Notes: generated from the letters alone by a model not told the origin. 48,978 nucleotides of DNA from Dehalococcoidia bacterium (GCA_030372995.1 JAUCPZ010000169.1:1-48978); one strand, 5' to 3'; counted from the first letter of the stretch, positions 26,365 through 35,442 are shown. Translations and numbers: made by a program.

Positions 26365-27285
26365 CTACAGCGCCGCGCCGATAAGCTCGGAGATGTCCTC
26401 AACCCTCTCGCGCCGCATGAAGTCCTCGATTCCTTCCAGGACATCCAACAGGGCGCGGGGGTTGGCGAACTGGGCAGTACCCACTTCCACGGCGGTGGCT
26501 CCGGCCATGATGAATTCAAGGGCGTCCTGGGCCGACATGATGCCGCCGCAGCCCACTATGGGGAGCTTCAGCCGCCCCGCCACCTGATAGACCATGTGCA
26601 GGGCCACCGGCTTGATGGCAGGGCCTGACAATCCACCGCAGACGTTACCCAGAAACGGCCTGCGTTTCGACGTGTCGATGGCCATTCCACGCACAGTGTT
26701 GATCAGACAGAGGGCATCGGCACCGGCGTCCGCCACTGCCACAGCGATACTCACTATGTCGGTGACGTTCGGCGTGAGTTTCACGACGACCGGCAGCGAA
26801 GTGGCTTTCCTCACCGCGCCCGTGACCGAGGCGGCCATCCTGGGATCCGTGCCGAACTCCATCCCTCCCGACTTCACGTTGGGGCAGCCGATATTCACTT
26901 CAAGCCCGCTGATTCCAGCAACTCCATCCAGCCTCTCCGCCAGCCGGGCATACTCGTCAATGCTCTCCCCGGCAATGTTCACAATGACCGGGACCTCCCA
27001 AGAGGCCCAGAGAGCAGCCTTCTCTTTGATCAGAGCCTCCACCCCGATGTTCTGGAGGCCCACGGAGTTGAGAAGCCCGGAGGGAGTCTCGGCCACCCTA
27101 GGCTGAGGATTACCCTCGCGAGGCTGTAGCGTAGTGCCCTTGCAGACGATGGCCCCCAGTCTCTGAACGTCCACGAAGTCAGCGTACTCAACCCCATAGC
27201 CGAAGGTGCCGGAAGCGGTCATCACCGGGTTCTTCAACAACAGCCCGCGCTGGTTCTGGGGAGCCAGTTGCACTGACAGTTTCAC
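26365..27285 (-). CDS. pyrD: Dihydroorotate dehydrogenase, class 1B catalytic subunit
   Basis: Oxidises dihydroorotate to orotate in pyrimidine synthesis. The 306-residue FMN barrel begins [17 protein letters not shown], as in the class 1B group, and has the active-site cysteine in [12 protein letters not shown] plus the phosphate-site motif [15 protein letters not shown]. Class 1B enzymes need the partner PyrK with FAD and an iron-sulfur cluster to use NAD; no pyrK is next to it here. The start is GTG 27285 with GAGAAGG upstream. It is the first gene of the minus-strand run pyrD-prfA-prmC. Confidence 0.95.
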   Translation of the reverse strand: MKLSVQLAPQNQRGLLLKNPVMTASGTFGYGVEYADFVDVQRLGAIVCKGTTLQPREGNPQPRVAETPSGLLNSVGLQNIGVEALIKEKAALWASWEVPVIVNIAGESIDEYARLAERLDGVAGISGLEVNIGCPNVKSGGMEFGTDPRMAASVTGAVRKATSLPVVVKLTPNVTDIVSIAVAVADAGADALCLINTVRGMAIDTSKRRPFLGNVCGGLSGPAIKPVALHMVYQVAGRLKLPIVGCGGIMSAQDALEFIMAGATAVEVGTAQFANPRALLDVLEGIEDFMRRERVEDISELIGAAL

Positions 27286-27320
27286 TTCTGCGCCTTCTCG
27301 GTCATTCGCTTGTCGACCGT

Positions 27321-27350
27321 ATTGTAGGCGCAGTATGCCATGAGCCGCAA
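27321..27350 (-). promoter_or_regulatory. Probable promoter of pyrD
   Basis: On the minus strand TTGCGG (27350-27345) and TACAAT (27326-27321) are 18 nt apart, about 36 nt upstream of GTG 27285. Confidence 0.5.
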
Positions 27351-27456
27351 GTACAGGTCATGGCACCCTCAGCAGCGTCGCAAACTCTCCTTTGCGGGCT
27401 TTCATGTGCAGCTGGTTCCTTATCCAAATATCCAGATAGACTACCCAATAGGTTCA

Positions 27457-27485
27457 TTGACAATAAGAAAGCATCGTGCTAGCAT
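27457..27485 (+). promoter_or_regulatory. Promoter of the MMPL gene
   Basis: A perfect TTGACA at 27457-27462 and TAGCAT at 27480-27485, 17 nt apart, with an extended -10 TGC. The predicted leader is about 270 nt long. Between it and ATG 27761 I see no coding frame with support and no known riboswitch. Confidence 0.65.
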
Positions 27486-27760
27486 CCTTCACGATCGGCA
27501 CATGGCGCAGCGTGTGACGACTCTTGATTGTGCAGACGGGGGCGAGATCCGATCGCCGGGGAACCACGATCGAGAAGGAATGCTGCGCTTTTGCGTGTTT
27601 GCAGCACGACTATCCTCCACCATCCCCTAACTGCGGCCAACGGCTGCTGTCGTGGAACTGCGGCACAACATGACGAGTCATCGGGCACTTCCGAGGTCCG
27701 CGCACTCTGTGTTGTAAGGCCGGAGGCGACGGAAGTACCCGAAAAGGGAGGGGGACTCAG

Positions 27761-30700
27761 ATGCAGGCAAAGAACAGCAGCTTCTTCGAGAAGCTGGCAC
27801 GCAGTTGTGCCCGGCGCCCGTGGTTGACAGTCATCACCTGGGTCGTGCTCCTCGCCATTGGGGCAGCACTGTTCGCCACCGTGTTCACCAAGAACATGAC
27901 CACGGTCACCGAATTCACTACAGACACCGACTCCAAGAAGGCAGACGATCTCTTCAAGGCGCGTTTTCCTCAAGCGGCCTACAAGGTGGAGAACGCCGTC
28001 ATCACCTCGAACGCCTACACCGCCGACGACCGCGAGTTCTGGGCATATGTGGATGACCTGTACGCCAGACTGCAGCCTCTGCGGGATTCAGGCGTAGTCA
28101 AGGACGTGCAGTACTACGATCAGGCGCTCCGCGAAGGGCTGCCGCTCATGCCAGGCCTCCTTCAGGAGATGGTGAACGCCATGGAGCTGGCGCTCGACGA
28201 GGAATCAACGACTGCAGAACTGGCCCAAGCCGCGGCGGACTTGCAGGCTTCAGCCGCGCACGTCCGGGAAGTAGCCAACAGGCTGACGAATGATCTCACG
28301 GCCTCCGGTGCCGAGGCCCGGGATGGCATGCTGGAGGCCGCAGACGGGGCGGAAGAACTCGCTGGCAGCCTTCTGCTGGGCGACGCCCTGGAGAAGCTTC
28401 ATGATGCTCTATCACCGATCGTGGCCGAGGAGACCATCACCGAACCCGTCCTTCGCGCCACAGCTGCCGGCCTCCGAGAGACGGCACCTGCCCTGCGCAG
28501 CATGGCCGACCAACTGGAGACCACTGGGCCGGGTACACCAGCCAGGCCGATATTGATCTCCGGCCTACGGGATACAGCCAACGGCCTGGAGGAGGTCGCC
28601 GGCCTGTACTGGCTGAGGGATGGCATCATCAAGACGAACGACGCCCTGCGGCCGATAGCCGATGGGCAGGCTGTCACCACCGAGACCTGCCGGGCTACGG
28701 CGCAGATGCTCCTCGCCACCGCCCCGGAGCTGCGGGCCGCCGCTGCCGCCCTGGAAGCCACCGGGCCGGGCACGGTTGACCAGAGGCCGGTGCTCATCGC
28801 CGGCCTGCGCGACACCGCCAACGGCCTGGAAGAAGTCGCCGGTCTCTACTGGCTGAGGGATGGCATCACCAAGACCTACAATGCGCTCAAGCCCATAGTC
28901 TACGGGCAGACCATTACTACTGAGACCTGCCGCACCACGGTCGCTATGCTCAACAGCACCGCGCCGGAGCTCCGCGCCGCCGCCGATCTGCTGGAGGCAA
29001 CAGGACCCGGTACCCCAGAAGAAAGGCCGACGCTCATCGCCGGCTTGCGCGACACCGCCGACGGCCTCGAGGAAGTCGGCGGCCTTTACTGGCTGCATGA
29101 CGGCCTCACCAAGTCCTACAATGCCCTGAGGCCGCTAGCCTACGGTCAGTACCTGACGGATCAAGATCGTGACGCTACCACAACCGCGCTGTGGAACACC
29201 GCACCGGAGATGCGGGCTGAGGCCAATTTCCTCACCGCGCGAACCGGCACTTCTGCCAGGGCTGACCTCATCTCCGGACTCCGCCAGAGCGCCGACGGCC
29301 TGGAGGAACTGGCCGGTCTCTACGAACTCAAGAACTGCGCTCAGAAGGGCCTAGAATTTGCCCTCATGATGACGCCAGATCCTCTGCCGACCGCAGAGCA
29401 GGTGGACCCCGCCGTCGACGAGATGCCCATCACTGTCACCAGACTCCGCGACGCAGTGGCCAGACTGGAGGCAACCGCGCCCGGAACTTCTGCCCGGCCG
29501 GAACTCATCGACGGTCTTGACCAGGCAGCCGACGAACTGGAGGCCAACCTGTCCAACGCCGAAATGCTCCGCGGCCTGGTCGACGGACGGCCCTGGACAG
29601 ACCTGATCCTGTATCTCGCGCTGCTCATCGCACAGCCCACCATCGAGGAGCAGGCAGCAACAGCCCAGGACGGTCTGGCCCAGATCCAAAGCCAGTCCGC
29701 TGCAAACATCGGCCAAGTCGAGGATGGCCTAGCCGAGATTCGGACGCAGTGCGCCGACAACTTCGGCACGGTCGAGGCCGGCCTGGATGAACTCGAGCGA
29801 CAGTGCAGGGAGAATCTTGCCGTTGCGGCCGACGGCTTGACGCAGCTCAAGGTGCAGTGCTCCGACCAGATCAGCAGCGTCTCCGCAGGCATTACTCAGA
29901 TGCGAACCCAATTCACCGACCAACTGCCTACGGCCAGGGCCGGCGTGGAACAGGCTAGGTCCGGCGCGGAGCAGGCCGCCGGCCTCGTTTCACCGGACCG
30001 GCGCACCGCCCTGTTCGCCATCAGCATGTCCGAGGACGCCGATGAGGCAGCCTCGCACATCACGGAACTCCGCAAGGCGGTGCTGACCGGCAATGGCATC
30101 GGTTTGGGCGAAGATTCCTTTGTGGACGGCTTCAGGGTGCGCATGGTCGGAAGTTCTAACGTGAGCCGCGACATGCAGGACGTGGCGATGAGCGACCTCA
30201 TGAAATCGCTCTCAGTAGCGATACCTATCGCCCTCGTCATTCTGATCCTGGTCTTCGGCACGCTGGCGGCAGCCATGCTGCCCCTGGTGCTGAGCATCGT
30301 CTCCATCATCGTAGCCCTGGGCATCGCGGCAGCGGTAGGCATCTGGATGCCACTGACCTTCGCCATCGAGAACATAGTCTTCATGCTGGGCCTGGCACTG
30401 GGTATCGACCACTCCCTCTTCCTGGCTTACCGCTACAGAGAGGAACGCCGCAAGGGCCTCGGCAAGATCGATGCCATAGCCAAATCAGGCGCCACCGCCG
30501 GGCATGCCATGTTCTATGCCGGATTCATAGTGGTCATCGCCCTGTTCGGCATCTTCATGATCCCGTGCAACATGCACAAGAGCCTGGCCCTCGGCGCCAT
30601 CATCGTGGTCGGCGTCATCGCCGCGGCCTCAATCACTCTGCTTCCCGCAGTCCTCAGCTTGATAGGAAACCGTTTTGACTTCGGCCGCCTGCCCTGGCAG

Positions 30701-31951
30701 AAACGTATCACTGACATGGAACAACCCGGAGAGACCAGGGGCGGTGGCTTCTGGCACTGGGTGACACGGCCCGCCATGAAGTTCACCATTGTCAGCTTTG
30801 TGCTCTGCGCCGCAATAATTGTCGTGTGCCTCACCCCCATGTTTCACATGAGGCTGGGGTATTCCTATGTGGACACGCTGCCGCCGACCTGCATCTCCCG
30901 CAGCGGCTACAATGCCATGATAGAAGCCGGCTACCCTCCTTTCCTAGTCGCTCCGCTGGAGATCGCCATCGATGGCTACGATAAGCCAGAAGTGAAAGCC
31001 GAAACCGAAGCCCTGGTTCAGAGGCTCGAAGCAGACGGCGGCTTCGTCACCGCCGTGCCCCTCGAGGTCAACGAAGCAGGAGATGTGGCCTGGAAGAGGG
31101 TTTTCCTCAACATGGATCCCTTCACGGCAGAAGCTTCGAACAAGGTCAAGCAACTGCGGAATGACCTCATCGGTGACAGCTTCACCGAAGCCGGCGGGCG
31201 GGCCCTGGTCACCGGATACGGCGCTTTCAACAATGACTTTGTCGCCGTGACGGAGAACTACACGACACCGGTGCTCATATTCGTGCTGGGCCTGAGTCTA
31301 CTGCTCTTGATGGTAGCCTTCCGCTCCATTCTGTTCGCGATCGTCTGCACTGCGTTCAACCTCCTTTCTGTGTATGCCGCCTACGGGTTGGTGGTATTTG
31401 TCTTCCAGGACGGGCACGGCCTCGGGCTGTACAAGCAAATACAGGGCATTGATGCCTACGTGCCCATCTTCCTCCTTTGCGGCCTGTTCGGGATATCAAT
31501 GGACTACTTCGTCTTCGTAATGAGCCGCAACCGTGAGCGCTATGACGAGACAGGAGATATGTCTGAGGCTATCATGTACTCCTTCCGCCGCACGGGACTG
31601 GTCGTCCTCGGAGCTGCCGGAGTCATGCTCGTGGTCTTCTTCGCATTCTCTATCTCCCAGATCGTCATCGTCGCCGAGCTGGGATTTGGCCTGGTAGTGG
31701 CAGTCCTAATAGACGCCACTTTGATCACGCTGGTCATGTCCCCGGCGTCAATGAAGCTGCTGGGCAAATGGTTCTGGTGGTGGCCAGCTTGCCTCAGTTG
31801 GGTTCCCGACCTGCGGGCCAGGTTCGCGCACGACCGCACTGGGCCGGGCGGCTACCCTGAGACAGGAGCGGCGACGGCGGACGGAAAACACTTGGGGTAC
31901 GCCACGGGCGAGTCTGGGGGGTCATCACCACCGCGCTGGCCATCGAATTGA
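27761..31951 (+). CDS. MMPL/RND-family exporter with a very large repeat-containing outer domain
   Basis: A 1396-residue membrane protein. The first helix (about 20-42, WLTVITWVVLLAIGAALFAT) is followed by about 770 residues outside the membrane, then a five-helix block with GIDHSLFLAYRYREERRKG, a second outer domain, and a second block with GISMDYFVFVMSRNRERYDE. These paired GxD motifs carry the proton-relay Asp in MMPL proteins (the first is DH, the second DY). The first outer domain holds four clear and one worn copy of an 80-residue repeat, then a helical segment in units such as QVEDGLAEIRTQC. Such helices resemble the xxxLxxG pattern of YhgE/Pip-type proteins. It probably exports lipids or other hydrophobic molecules. 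ATG 27761 follows GGGAGGGGG. Usual MMPL proteins are about 700-1000 residues. Confidence 0.92.
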   Translation: MQAKNSSFFEKLARSCARRPWLTVITWVVLLAIGAALFATVFTKNMTTVTEFTTDTDSKKADDLFKARFPQAAYKVENAVITSNAYTADDREFWAYVDDLYARLQPLRDSGVVKDVQYYDQALREGLPLMPGLLQEMVNAMELALDEESTTAELAQAAADLQASAAHVREVANRLTNDLTASGAEARDGMLEAADGAEELAGSLLLGDALEKLHDALSPIVAEETITEPVLRATAAGLRETAPALRSMADQLETTGPGTPARPILISGLRDTANGLEEVAGLYWLRDGIIKTNDALRPIADGQAVTTETCRATAQMLLATAPELRAAAAALEATGPGTVDQRPVLIAGLRDTANGLEEVAGLYWLRDGITKTYNALKPIVYGQTITTETCRTTVAMLNSTAPELRAAADLLEATGPGTPEERPTLIAGLRDTADGLEEVGGLYWLHDGLTKSYNALRPLAYGQYLTDQDRDATTTALWNTAPEMRAEANFLTARTGTSARADLISGLRQSADGLEELAGLYELKNCAQKGLEFALMMTPDPLPTAEQVDPAVDEMPITVTRLRDAVARLEATAPGTSARPELIDGLDQAADELEANLSNAEMLRGLVDGRPWTDLILYLALLIAQPTIEEQAATAQDGLAQIQSQSAANIGQVEDGLAEIRTQCADNFGTVEAGLDELERQCRENLAVAADGLTQLKVQCSDQISSVSAGITQMRTQFTDQLPTARAGVEQARSGAEQAAGLVSPDRRTALFAISMSEDADEAASHITELRKAVLTGNGIGLGEDSFVDGFRVRMVGSSNVSRDMQDVAMSDLMKSLSVAIPIALVILILVFGTLAAAMLPLVLSIVSIIVALGIAAAVGIWMPLTFAIENIVFMLGLALGIDHSLFLAYRYREERRKGLGKIDAIAKSGATAGHAMFYAGFIVVIALFGIFMIPCNMHKSLALGAIIVVGVIAAASITLLPAVLSLIGNRFDFGRLPWQKRITDMEQPGETRGGGFWHWVTRPAMKFTIVSFVLCAAIIVVCLTPMFHMRLGYSYVDTLPPTCISRSGYNAMIEAGYPPFLVAPLEIAIDGYDKPEVKAETEALVQRLEADGGFVTAVPLEVNEAGDVAWKRVFLNMDPFTAEASNKVKQLRNDLIGDSFTEAGGRALVTGYGAFNNDFVAVTENYTTPVLIFVLGLSLLLLMVAFRSILFAIVCTAFNLLSVYAAYGLVVFVFQDGHGLGLYKQIQGIDAYVPIFLLCGLFGISMDYFVFVMSRNRERYDETGDMSEAIMYSFRRTGLVVLGAAGVMLVVFFAFSISQIVIVAELGFGLVVAVLIDATLITLVMSPASMKLLGKWFWWWPACLSWVPDLRARFAHDRTGPGGYPETGAATADGKHLGYATGESGGSSPPRWPSN
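28379..29563 (+). repeat. Tandem repeat of about 240 nt inside the MMPL gene
   Basis: Units begin at 28379 (237 nt), 28616 (240), 28856 (240), 29096 (234) and a worn copy at about 29330. Each encodes about 80 residues with ETCR-TAPELRAAA, a GPGT turn, and GLRDTANGLEEVAGLYWL or a close variant. The middle units are alike at the DNA level, which points to recent duplication. Confidence 0.85.
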
Positions 31952-31975
31952 AGCGTCCTAGCCAGCCACACGCAA

Positions 31976-32013
31976 GACGCGGGCCGGGGGACATGGTTCT
32001 CCCGGCCCGCGTC
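31976..32013. terminator. Strong GC hairpin between the MMPL gene and fixC
   Basis: A 13-bp perfect inverted repeat (GACGCGGGCCGGG at 31976-31988 with CCCGGCCCGCGTC at 32001-32013) around a 12-nt loop, 25 nt after the MMPL stop. No T-run follows, so it may stop or stabilise the transcript rather than be a classical intrinsic terminator. Confidence 0.65.
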
Positions 32014-32043
32014 GGTCAGCCGCGCCCTGGTTCCTCCACATGC

Positions 32044-32072
32044 TTGCAGCGCGCTGCGATCGACACTATACT
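32044..32072 (+). promoter_or_regulatory. Promoter giving a leaderless fixC transcript
   Basis: TTGCAG at 32044-32049 and TATACT at 32067-32072 are 17 nt apart. ATG 32081 lies 9 nt after the -10, at the expected transcript start, and no ribosome site is present. The protein's FAD motif starts at residue 10, so no later start is possible. Confidence 0.65.
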
Positions 32073-32080
32073 CTTCAGCC

Positions 32081-33370
32081 ATGAGTGAAGCCTTCGAGGT
32101 CGTGGTCGTAGGCGCCGGCCCGGCCGGCTGTGCCGCGGCCTACACTTTGGCCAAAGCTGGTATTGAGGTGCTTCTGATAGAGCGCAGCAAGTTCGCTGGA
32201 GGCAAGAATGTCACCGGCGGCGTGCTTTACGGCTCCGTCCTCAACGTGCTGATCCCTGAATTCTGGAAAGAGGCCCCGGTCGAGCGGCGGGTGCAGCGCC
32301 ATGTCATATCCATGCTTTCGGAGAAATCCTCTGTCTCTATCGACTTCAACACGGACAACTCCGCCCACCCCGAGACGGCCGGCTACACCATCCTCCGGGC
32401 AAAGTTCGATCGGTGGTTCGCCCAGAAGGTCGAGGAAGCAGGCGGCATGGTCATTACCGGCAGCCGGGCTGATGACCTGATACTGGAGGACGACCGGGTA
32501 GCTGGCATCGTGGCAGGAGGCGACAAGATCGCAGCGAAGGTGGTCATCGCCGCCGATGGCGTCAATTCACTGCTGGCGGACAAGGCCGGCCTTGGCGTCA
32601 GCCTGGAACCCGGCAACGTCAATCAGGGAGTGAAGGAAGTCATCAAGTTGCCACGGGAGACCATCGAGGAGCGGTTCAATGTGACTTCAGAGGGCGGCGC
32701 CGCCATGCACTTCCTTGGCTTCTGCACGCGCGGCGTGCACGGCGGCGGCTTCCTGTACACCAACCAGGACAGCCTCTCGGTGGGCGTCGTGGTGCAGTTG
32801 AAGGCACTGGTTAACAGCAAGCTGAAGGCCGTGGAACTTCTGGACAGCTTCAAGCAGCATCCCGCCGTGCGCGAACTAGTGAAGGGCGGGACTCCGGTCG
32901 AGTACTCAGCTCACCTGGTCCCCGCCGGAGGGCTCCGGATGCTGCCGCAGCTATACACGGACGGCATGCTTGTCACCGGCGATGCTGCCGCCCTGGTGCT
33001 GGCCACCGGCCGAGCGCTGGAGGGGCTCAACTTCGCGCTAGCCTCTGGAGTAGCGGCCGCGGAGACGGTCAAGATGGCCAAGGAGAAGGGCGACTACAGC
33101 CAGCAGACTCTGTCGCACTATGTCAAGCTGCTGTCGGAGAGCTTCGTGCTCCAGGACCTGGTGCGTTTCTACGGCGCACCGCAGTTCTTGGAGAATCCCC
33201 GGCTCTATGGCATCTACCCTGAGTTGGCCTGCGCGCTGGCCGAAAAGGTGTTCGAGGTGGACGGTAATCCCAAGAGAACCGTGTGGCAACTGGCCCGGGA
33301 CGAGATGAGGGGCAAAGTGTCCTTTTGGCAGCTCATCAGGGATGCCATGGCCGCGAGGAGAACGCTATGA
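32081..33370 (+). CDS. fixC: FixC / electron-transfer-flavoprotein:quinone oxidoreductase-like protein
   Basis: A 429-residue FAD protein of the geranylgeranyl-reductase/FixC group. It opens with the dinucleotide motif VVVGAGPAGCAAAYTLAKAG (residues 7-26) and has the second FAD motif GDAAALVLATGRALEGLNFAL. In Fix systems FixC takes electrons from the FixAB electron-transfer flavoprotein and, with the ferredoxin-like FixX, passes them on to quinone. FixX is encoded right behind with a 4-nt overlap, but fixA and fixB are not in the window, so the electron donor must be encoded elsewhere. The transcript seems to be leaderless. The role, such as beta-oxidation electron flow, is inference. Confidence 0.93.
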   Translation: MSEAFEVVVVGAGPAGCAAAYTLAKAGIEVLLIERSKFAGGKNVTGGVLYGSVLNVLIPEFWKEAPVERRVQRHVISMLSEKSSVSIDFNTDNSAHPETAGYTILRAKFDRWFAQKVEEAGGMVITGSRADDLILEDDRVAGIVAGGDKIAAKVVIAADGVNSLLADKAGLGVSLEPGNVNQGVKEVIKLPRETIEERFNVTSEGGAAMHFLGFCTRGVHGGGFLYTNQDSLSVGVVVQLKALVNSKLKAVELLDSFKQHPAVRELVKGGTPVEYSAHLVPAGGLRMLPQLYTDGMLVTGDAAALVLATGRALEGLNFALASGVAAAETVKMAKEKGDYSQQTLSHYVKLLSESFVLQDLVRFYGAPQFLENPRLYGIYPELACALAEKVFEVDGNPKRTVWQLARDEMRGKVSFWQLIRDAMAARRTL

Positions 33371-33645
33371 GCGGCATGACTATGGAGCAGAGGCTGGCGC
33401 TGAACCACTACGATGTGGACACCGAGCCGCATATCAAGCTCAAGCCTGATGCCTGTCAGGAGTGCGATCTGCAGGTCTGCCTGTACGTCTGCCCCGCGGA
33501 GTGCTTCAAGCTCAAGGAAGGAAAGATAACCTTCAGCTACGAGGGCTGCCTCGAGTGCGGCAGTTGCCGCATTTGCTGCGATCGCGAAGCCATTGAGTGG
33601 GCTTACCCCAGAGCCGGCTTCGGCGTCTCCTACGAGTACGGATGA
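33367..33645 (+). CDS. fixX: Ferredoxin-like protein FixX
   Basis: A 92-residue iron-sulfur protein. Cysteines lie in CQECDLQVCLYVCPAECF and CLECGSCRICC, the arrangement of FixX ferredoxins. It should carry one 4Fe-4S cluster (the remaining cysteines are as seen in the family) and complete FixC as the electron acceptor part. ATG 33367 overlaps the fixC stop (ATGA), with GAGGAG 6 nt upstream inside fixC, so translation is coupled. It ends 9 nt before the end of the convergent acetyltransferase gene. Confidence 0.93.
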   Translation: MSGMTMEQRLALNHYDVDTEPHIKLKPDACQECDLQVCLYVCPAECFKLKEGKITFSYEGCLECGSCRICCDREAIEWAYPRAGFGVSYEYG

Positions 33646-33654
33646 GACGAGCGG

Positions 33655-34308
33655 CTAGCCACTGGCCGATGCCGGAGCCTTGTGCCTTTCCAGATACTTC
33701 GCTTCCAGATCACGCAGGGCCGCCTGATACGCTGGGGAGGTCAGCTTGTCAGTGGTCATGATGACTGCATCTTCACCATTGTCGGTGTAGTACCGGCGCC
33801 GGATCCCCACGTTCTTGAACCCGTACTTGACATAGAGGGCTTGCGCAGAGTGGTTGGACGCCCGCACTTCGAGTGTCAGGACCCTCGCCTTCAACTGAAG
33901 AGACAGCTTGATGACAGCCAAGAGGAGCATTTCGCCGATGCCCTGATGCCGATGGCTCTGGCGGACTGCTATCGAGGTCAAATGGGATTCGTCCGTCATC
34001 ATCCATATGGAGGCGTATCCGACGATGAAATCAGTCTCCTTTCCAGCCACGCTGTCATCTTGAGCATTGTCTCTGCCCATGATGTGCCTCACCCGCGCCA
34101 GCAGCGATTCCCACGCACCCCGCCTGGGCTTTGCCGGCTTCCCAGTTAGGCGACGAGAATCATCGACAGCCACCAGGTAGCGCACCATGCTGGAACTGAG
34201 TTCCCTCTTGAAAGACGGAGGAGGCCATTCGGTGGGAAAGGCTTCCCGGTCAATCTCGCTGACCTGAGGAATATCGTCAGCAGTCATCGGGCGAACGGAA
34301 TAACCCAT
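33655..34308 (-). CDS. GNAT acetyltransferase, RimI-like
   Basis: A 217-residue N-acetyltransferase of the GNAT fold. The acetyl-CoA loop is QSHRHQGIGEMLL and the C-terminal part is LEVRASNHSAQALYVKYGF, the form found in RimI (ribosomal protein S18 alanine acetyltransferase). A hydrophilic insert of about 35 residues (about 52-90, Arg/Lys-rich) after the second strand, and a 30-residue tail, make it longer than the usual 150-160 residues. So RimI-like is certain only at the level of the subfamily. ATG 34308 has AAGGA close upstream; two overlapping TAGAAT hexamers lie about 20 nt before it. Confidence 0.87.
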   Translation of the reverse strand: MGYSVRPMTADDIPQVSEIDREAFPTEWPPPSFKRELSSSMVRYLVAVDDSRRLTGKPAKPRRGAWESLLARVRHIMGRDNAQDDSVAGKETDFIVGYASIWMMTDESHLTSIAVRQSHRHQGIGEMLLLAVIKLSLQLKARVLTLEVRASNHSAQALYVKYGFKNVGIRRRYYTDNGEDAVIMTTDKLTSPAYQAALRDLEAKYLERHKAPASASG

Positions 34309-34490
34309 GTCATCCTTGCACGCTTGCGGATTCTAATTCTATCACAGCAGGAATAATTGCAGAACGGATGGCAAGCGCGTCTGCCGGTACACGCGCCAAG
34401 CGAAGGAAGGGAGCGGACAGGGCCTCGAGACACACCATTGGAGAGGACGCCGCCCGTGCCAGCGGAGCCGGCGCAGCAGGCGCGTTGCGG

Positions 34491-34715
34491 CTATCGATTG
34501 ACCTGGGGCATGAGCAGGCCGTCGAGCCATCTGGTCACGATGTCATCGGCCTTGACCGGCGGTTCGTTGCCCGTTTCAGCCAGGTGTGCATTGATCCCTT
34601 CGGTGACAGAGAGGGATGCGGCGGCGGCCACTGCCCCAAGCAGGACGAGGATAGCCAGAGGATCAGCCATGGCCAGGCTGTCCTGCAAATTTGGCCCGGT
34701 GAAGATGGGATCCAT
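34491..34715 (-). CDS. Possible small single-helix membrane protein
   Basis: A 74-residue frame with a protein-like profile: a short polar start, one hydrophobic helix (PLAILVLLGAVAAAASLSV, about residues 19-37), then a charged amphipathic tail (ETGNEPPVKADDIVTRWLDG). A GGGAGG stretch lies upstream but at about 13 nt, which is rather far. I do not recognise a family. It lies between the RimI-like gene and the zinc-ribbon gene and has no partner in operon with it. Confidence 0.45.
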   Translation of the reverse strand: MDPIFTGPNLQDSLAMADPLAILVLLGAVAAAASLSVTEGINAHLAETGNEPPVKADDIVTRWLDGLLMPQVNR

Positions 34716-34955
34716 GTGGTATGCCTATCCTCCCAAATACTCTCCTGGTTCCAGACTCTATCACCGCAAGGTCACAACTATGACTCGATCGGTCAGTTCA
34801 GACTCACAAATCGGTCACAAGATTCACCGCCCGTCGCCTGAAACGCTCCAGCGCGTGCCGCGATTGACGGGTATTCGCGCCCCCCGTTCAGCGAACGATC
34901 GCAATACGGAATCTAACGTGGGTACCGTGGTCAAGCGTTGCTTGTGACATAGTAC

Positions 34956-34984
34956 TTGCATGTCTGTCTTCTTTCCTGTATAGT
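34956..34984 (+). promoter_or_regulatory. Promoter of the zinc-ribbon gene, with long leader
   Basis: TTGCAT at 34956-34961 and TATAGT at 34979-34984, spacer 17 nt. The expected transcript start near 34991 leaves a leader of about 113 nt before ATG 35104. The rest of the 34716-35103 gap shows no gene. Confidence 0.6.
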
Positions 34985-35103
34985 ACGCGTGGTGGTTACA
35001 GTACAGGTTTTGCCAATCCTCTGGACAATCATCCATTCGGATGCTCACAGGCTTTGGATGACCGGACTTTAGCCAACTAGTCTTGAAGAAAGGAGGTCAT
35101 CCA

Positions 35104-35421
35104 ATGAGCCCTGCAGACAAGACTCTCCAATGCTCAGATTGCGGCACCAGCTTCACGTTCAGCGCCGAGGAGCAGGACTTCTTCGCGACCAAGGGTTACA
35201 CGAATGAGCCCAAGCGCTGCCCGGCGTGCCGCCAGGCGAAGAGAGCACAGCGGAACGGTTCTGGCGGTGGTTTCGGCGGTTCGAGATCCAGTCGCCAGAT
35301 GCATTCGGCAGTGTGCGCCGAATGTGGCGCCGAGACCCAGGTGCCGTTCGAGCCCCGCGAGGGCAGACCGGTATATTGCAGCCGCTGCTATGACAAGGTG
35401 AAGCCGAGCAATCGGCGATAG
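35104..35421 (+). CDS. Zinc-ribbon protein with four CxxC motifs (paralogue A)
   Basis: A 105-residue protein with two zinc ribbons: CSDC and CPAC in the first half (LQCSDCGTSFTFSAEEQDFF, YTNEPKRCPACRQ) and CAEC and CSRC in the second (VCAECGAETQVPF, VYCSRCYDK). The halves are joined by a Gly/Ser linker. The first half resembles the probable zinc-ribbon family PF13451; such paired-ribbon proteins are common in Chloroflexota but unstudied. ATG 35104 follows AGGAGGT. An RRM protein gene follows 117 nt later, separated by two hairpins. A close paralogue is encoded at 45744-46058. Role unknown; RNA or ribosome binding is a guess. Confidence 0.85.
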   Translation: MSPADKTLQCSDCGTSFTFSAEEQDFFATKGYTNEPKRCPACRQAKRAQRNGSGGGFGGSRSSRQMHSAVCAECGAETQVPFEPREGRPVYCSRCYDKVKPSNRR

Positions 35422-35442
35422 CCTGAAACGCCGACCACATTA

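Noticed and set aside
34357-34947. Plus-strand open frame of 196 codons before the zinc-ribbon gene
   Set aside because: No ribosome site or promoter, composition unlike coding sequence, and it crosses a better small minus-strand frame.
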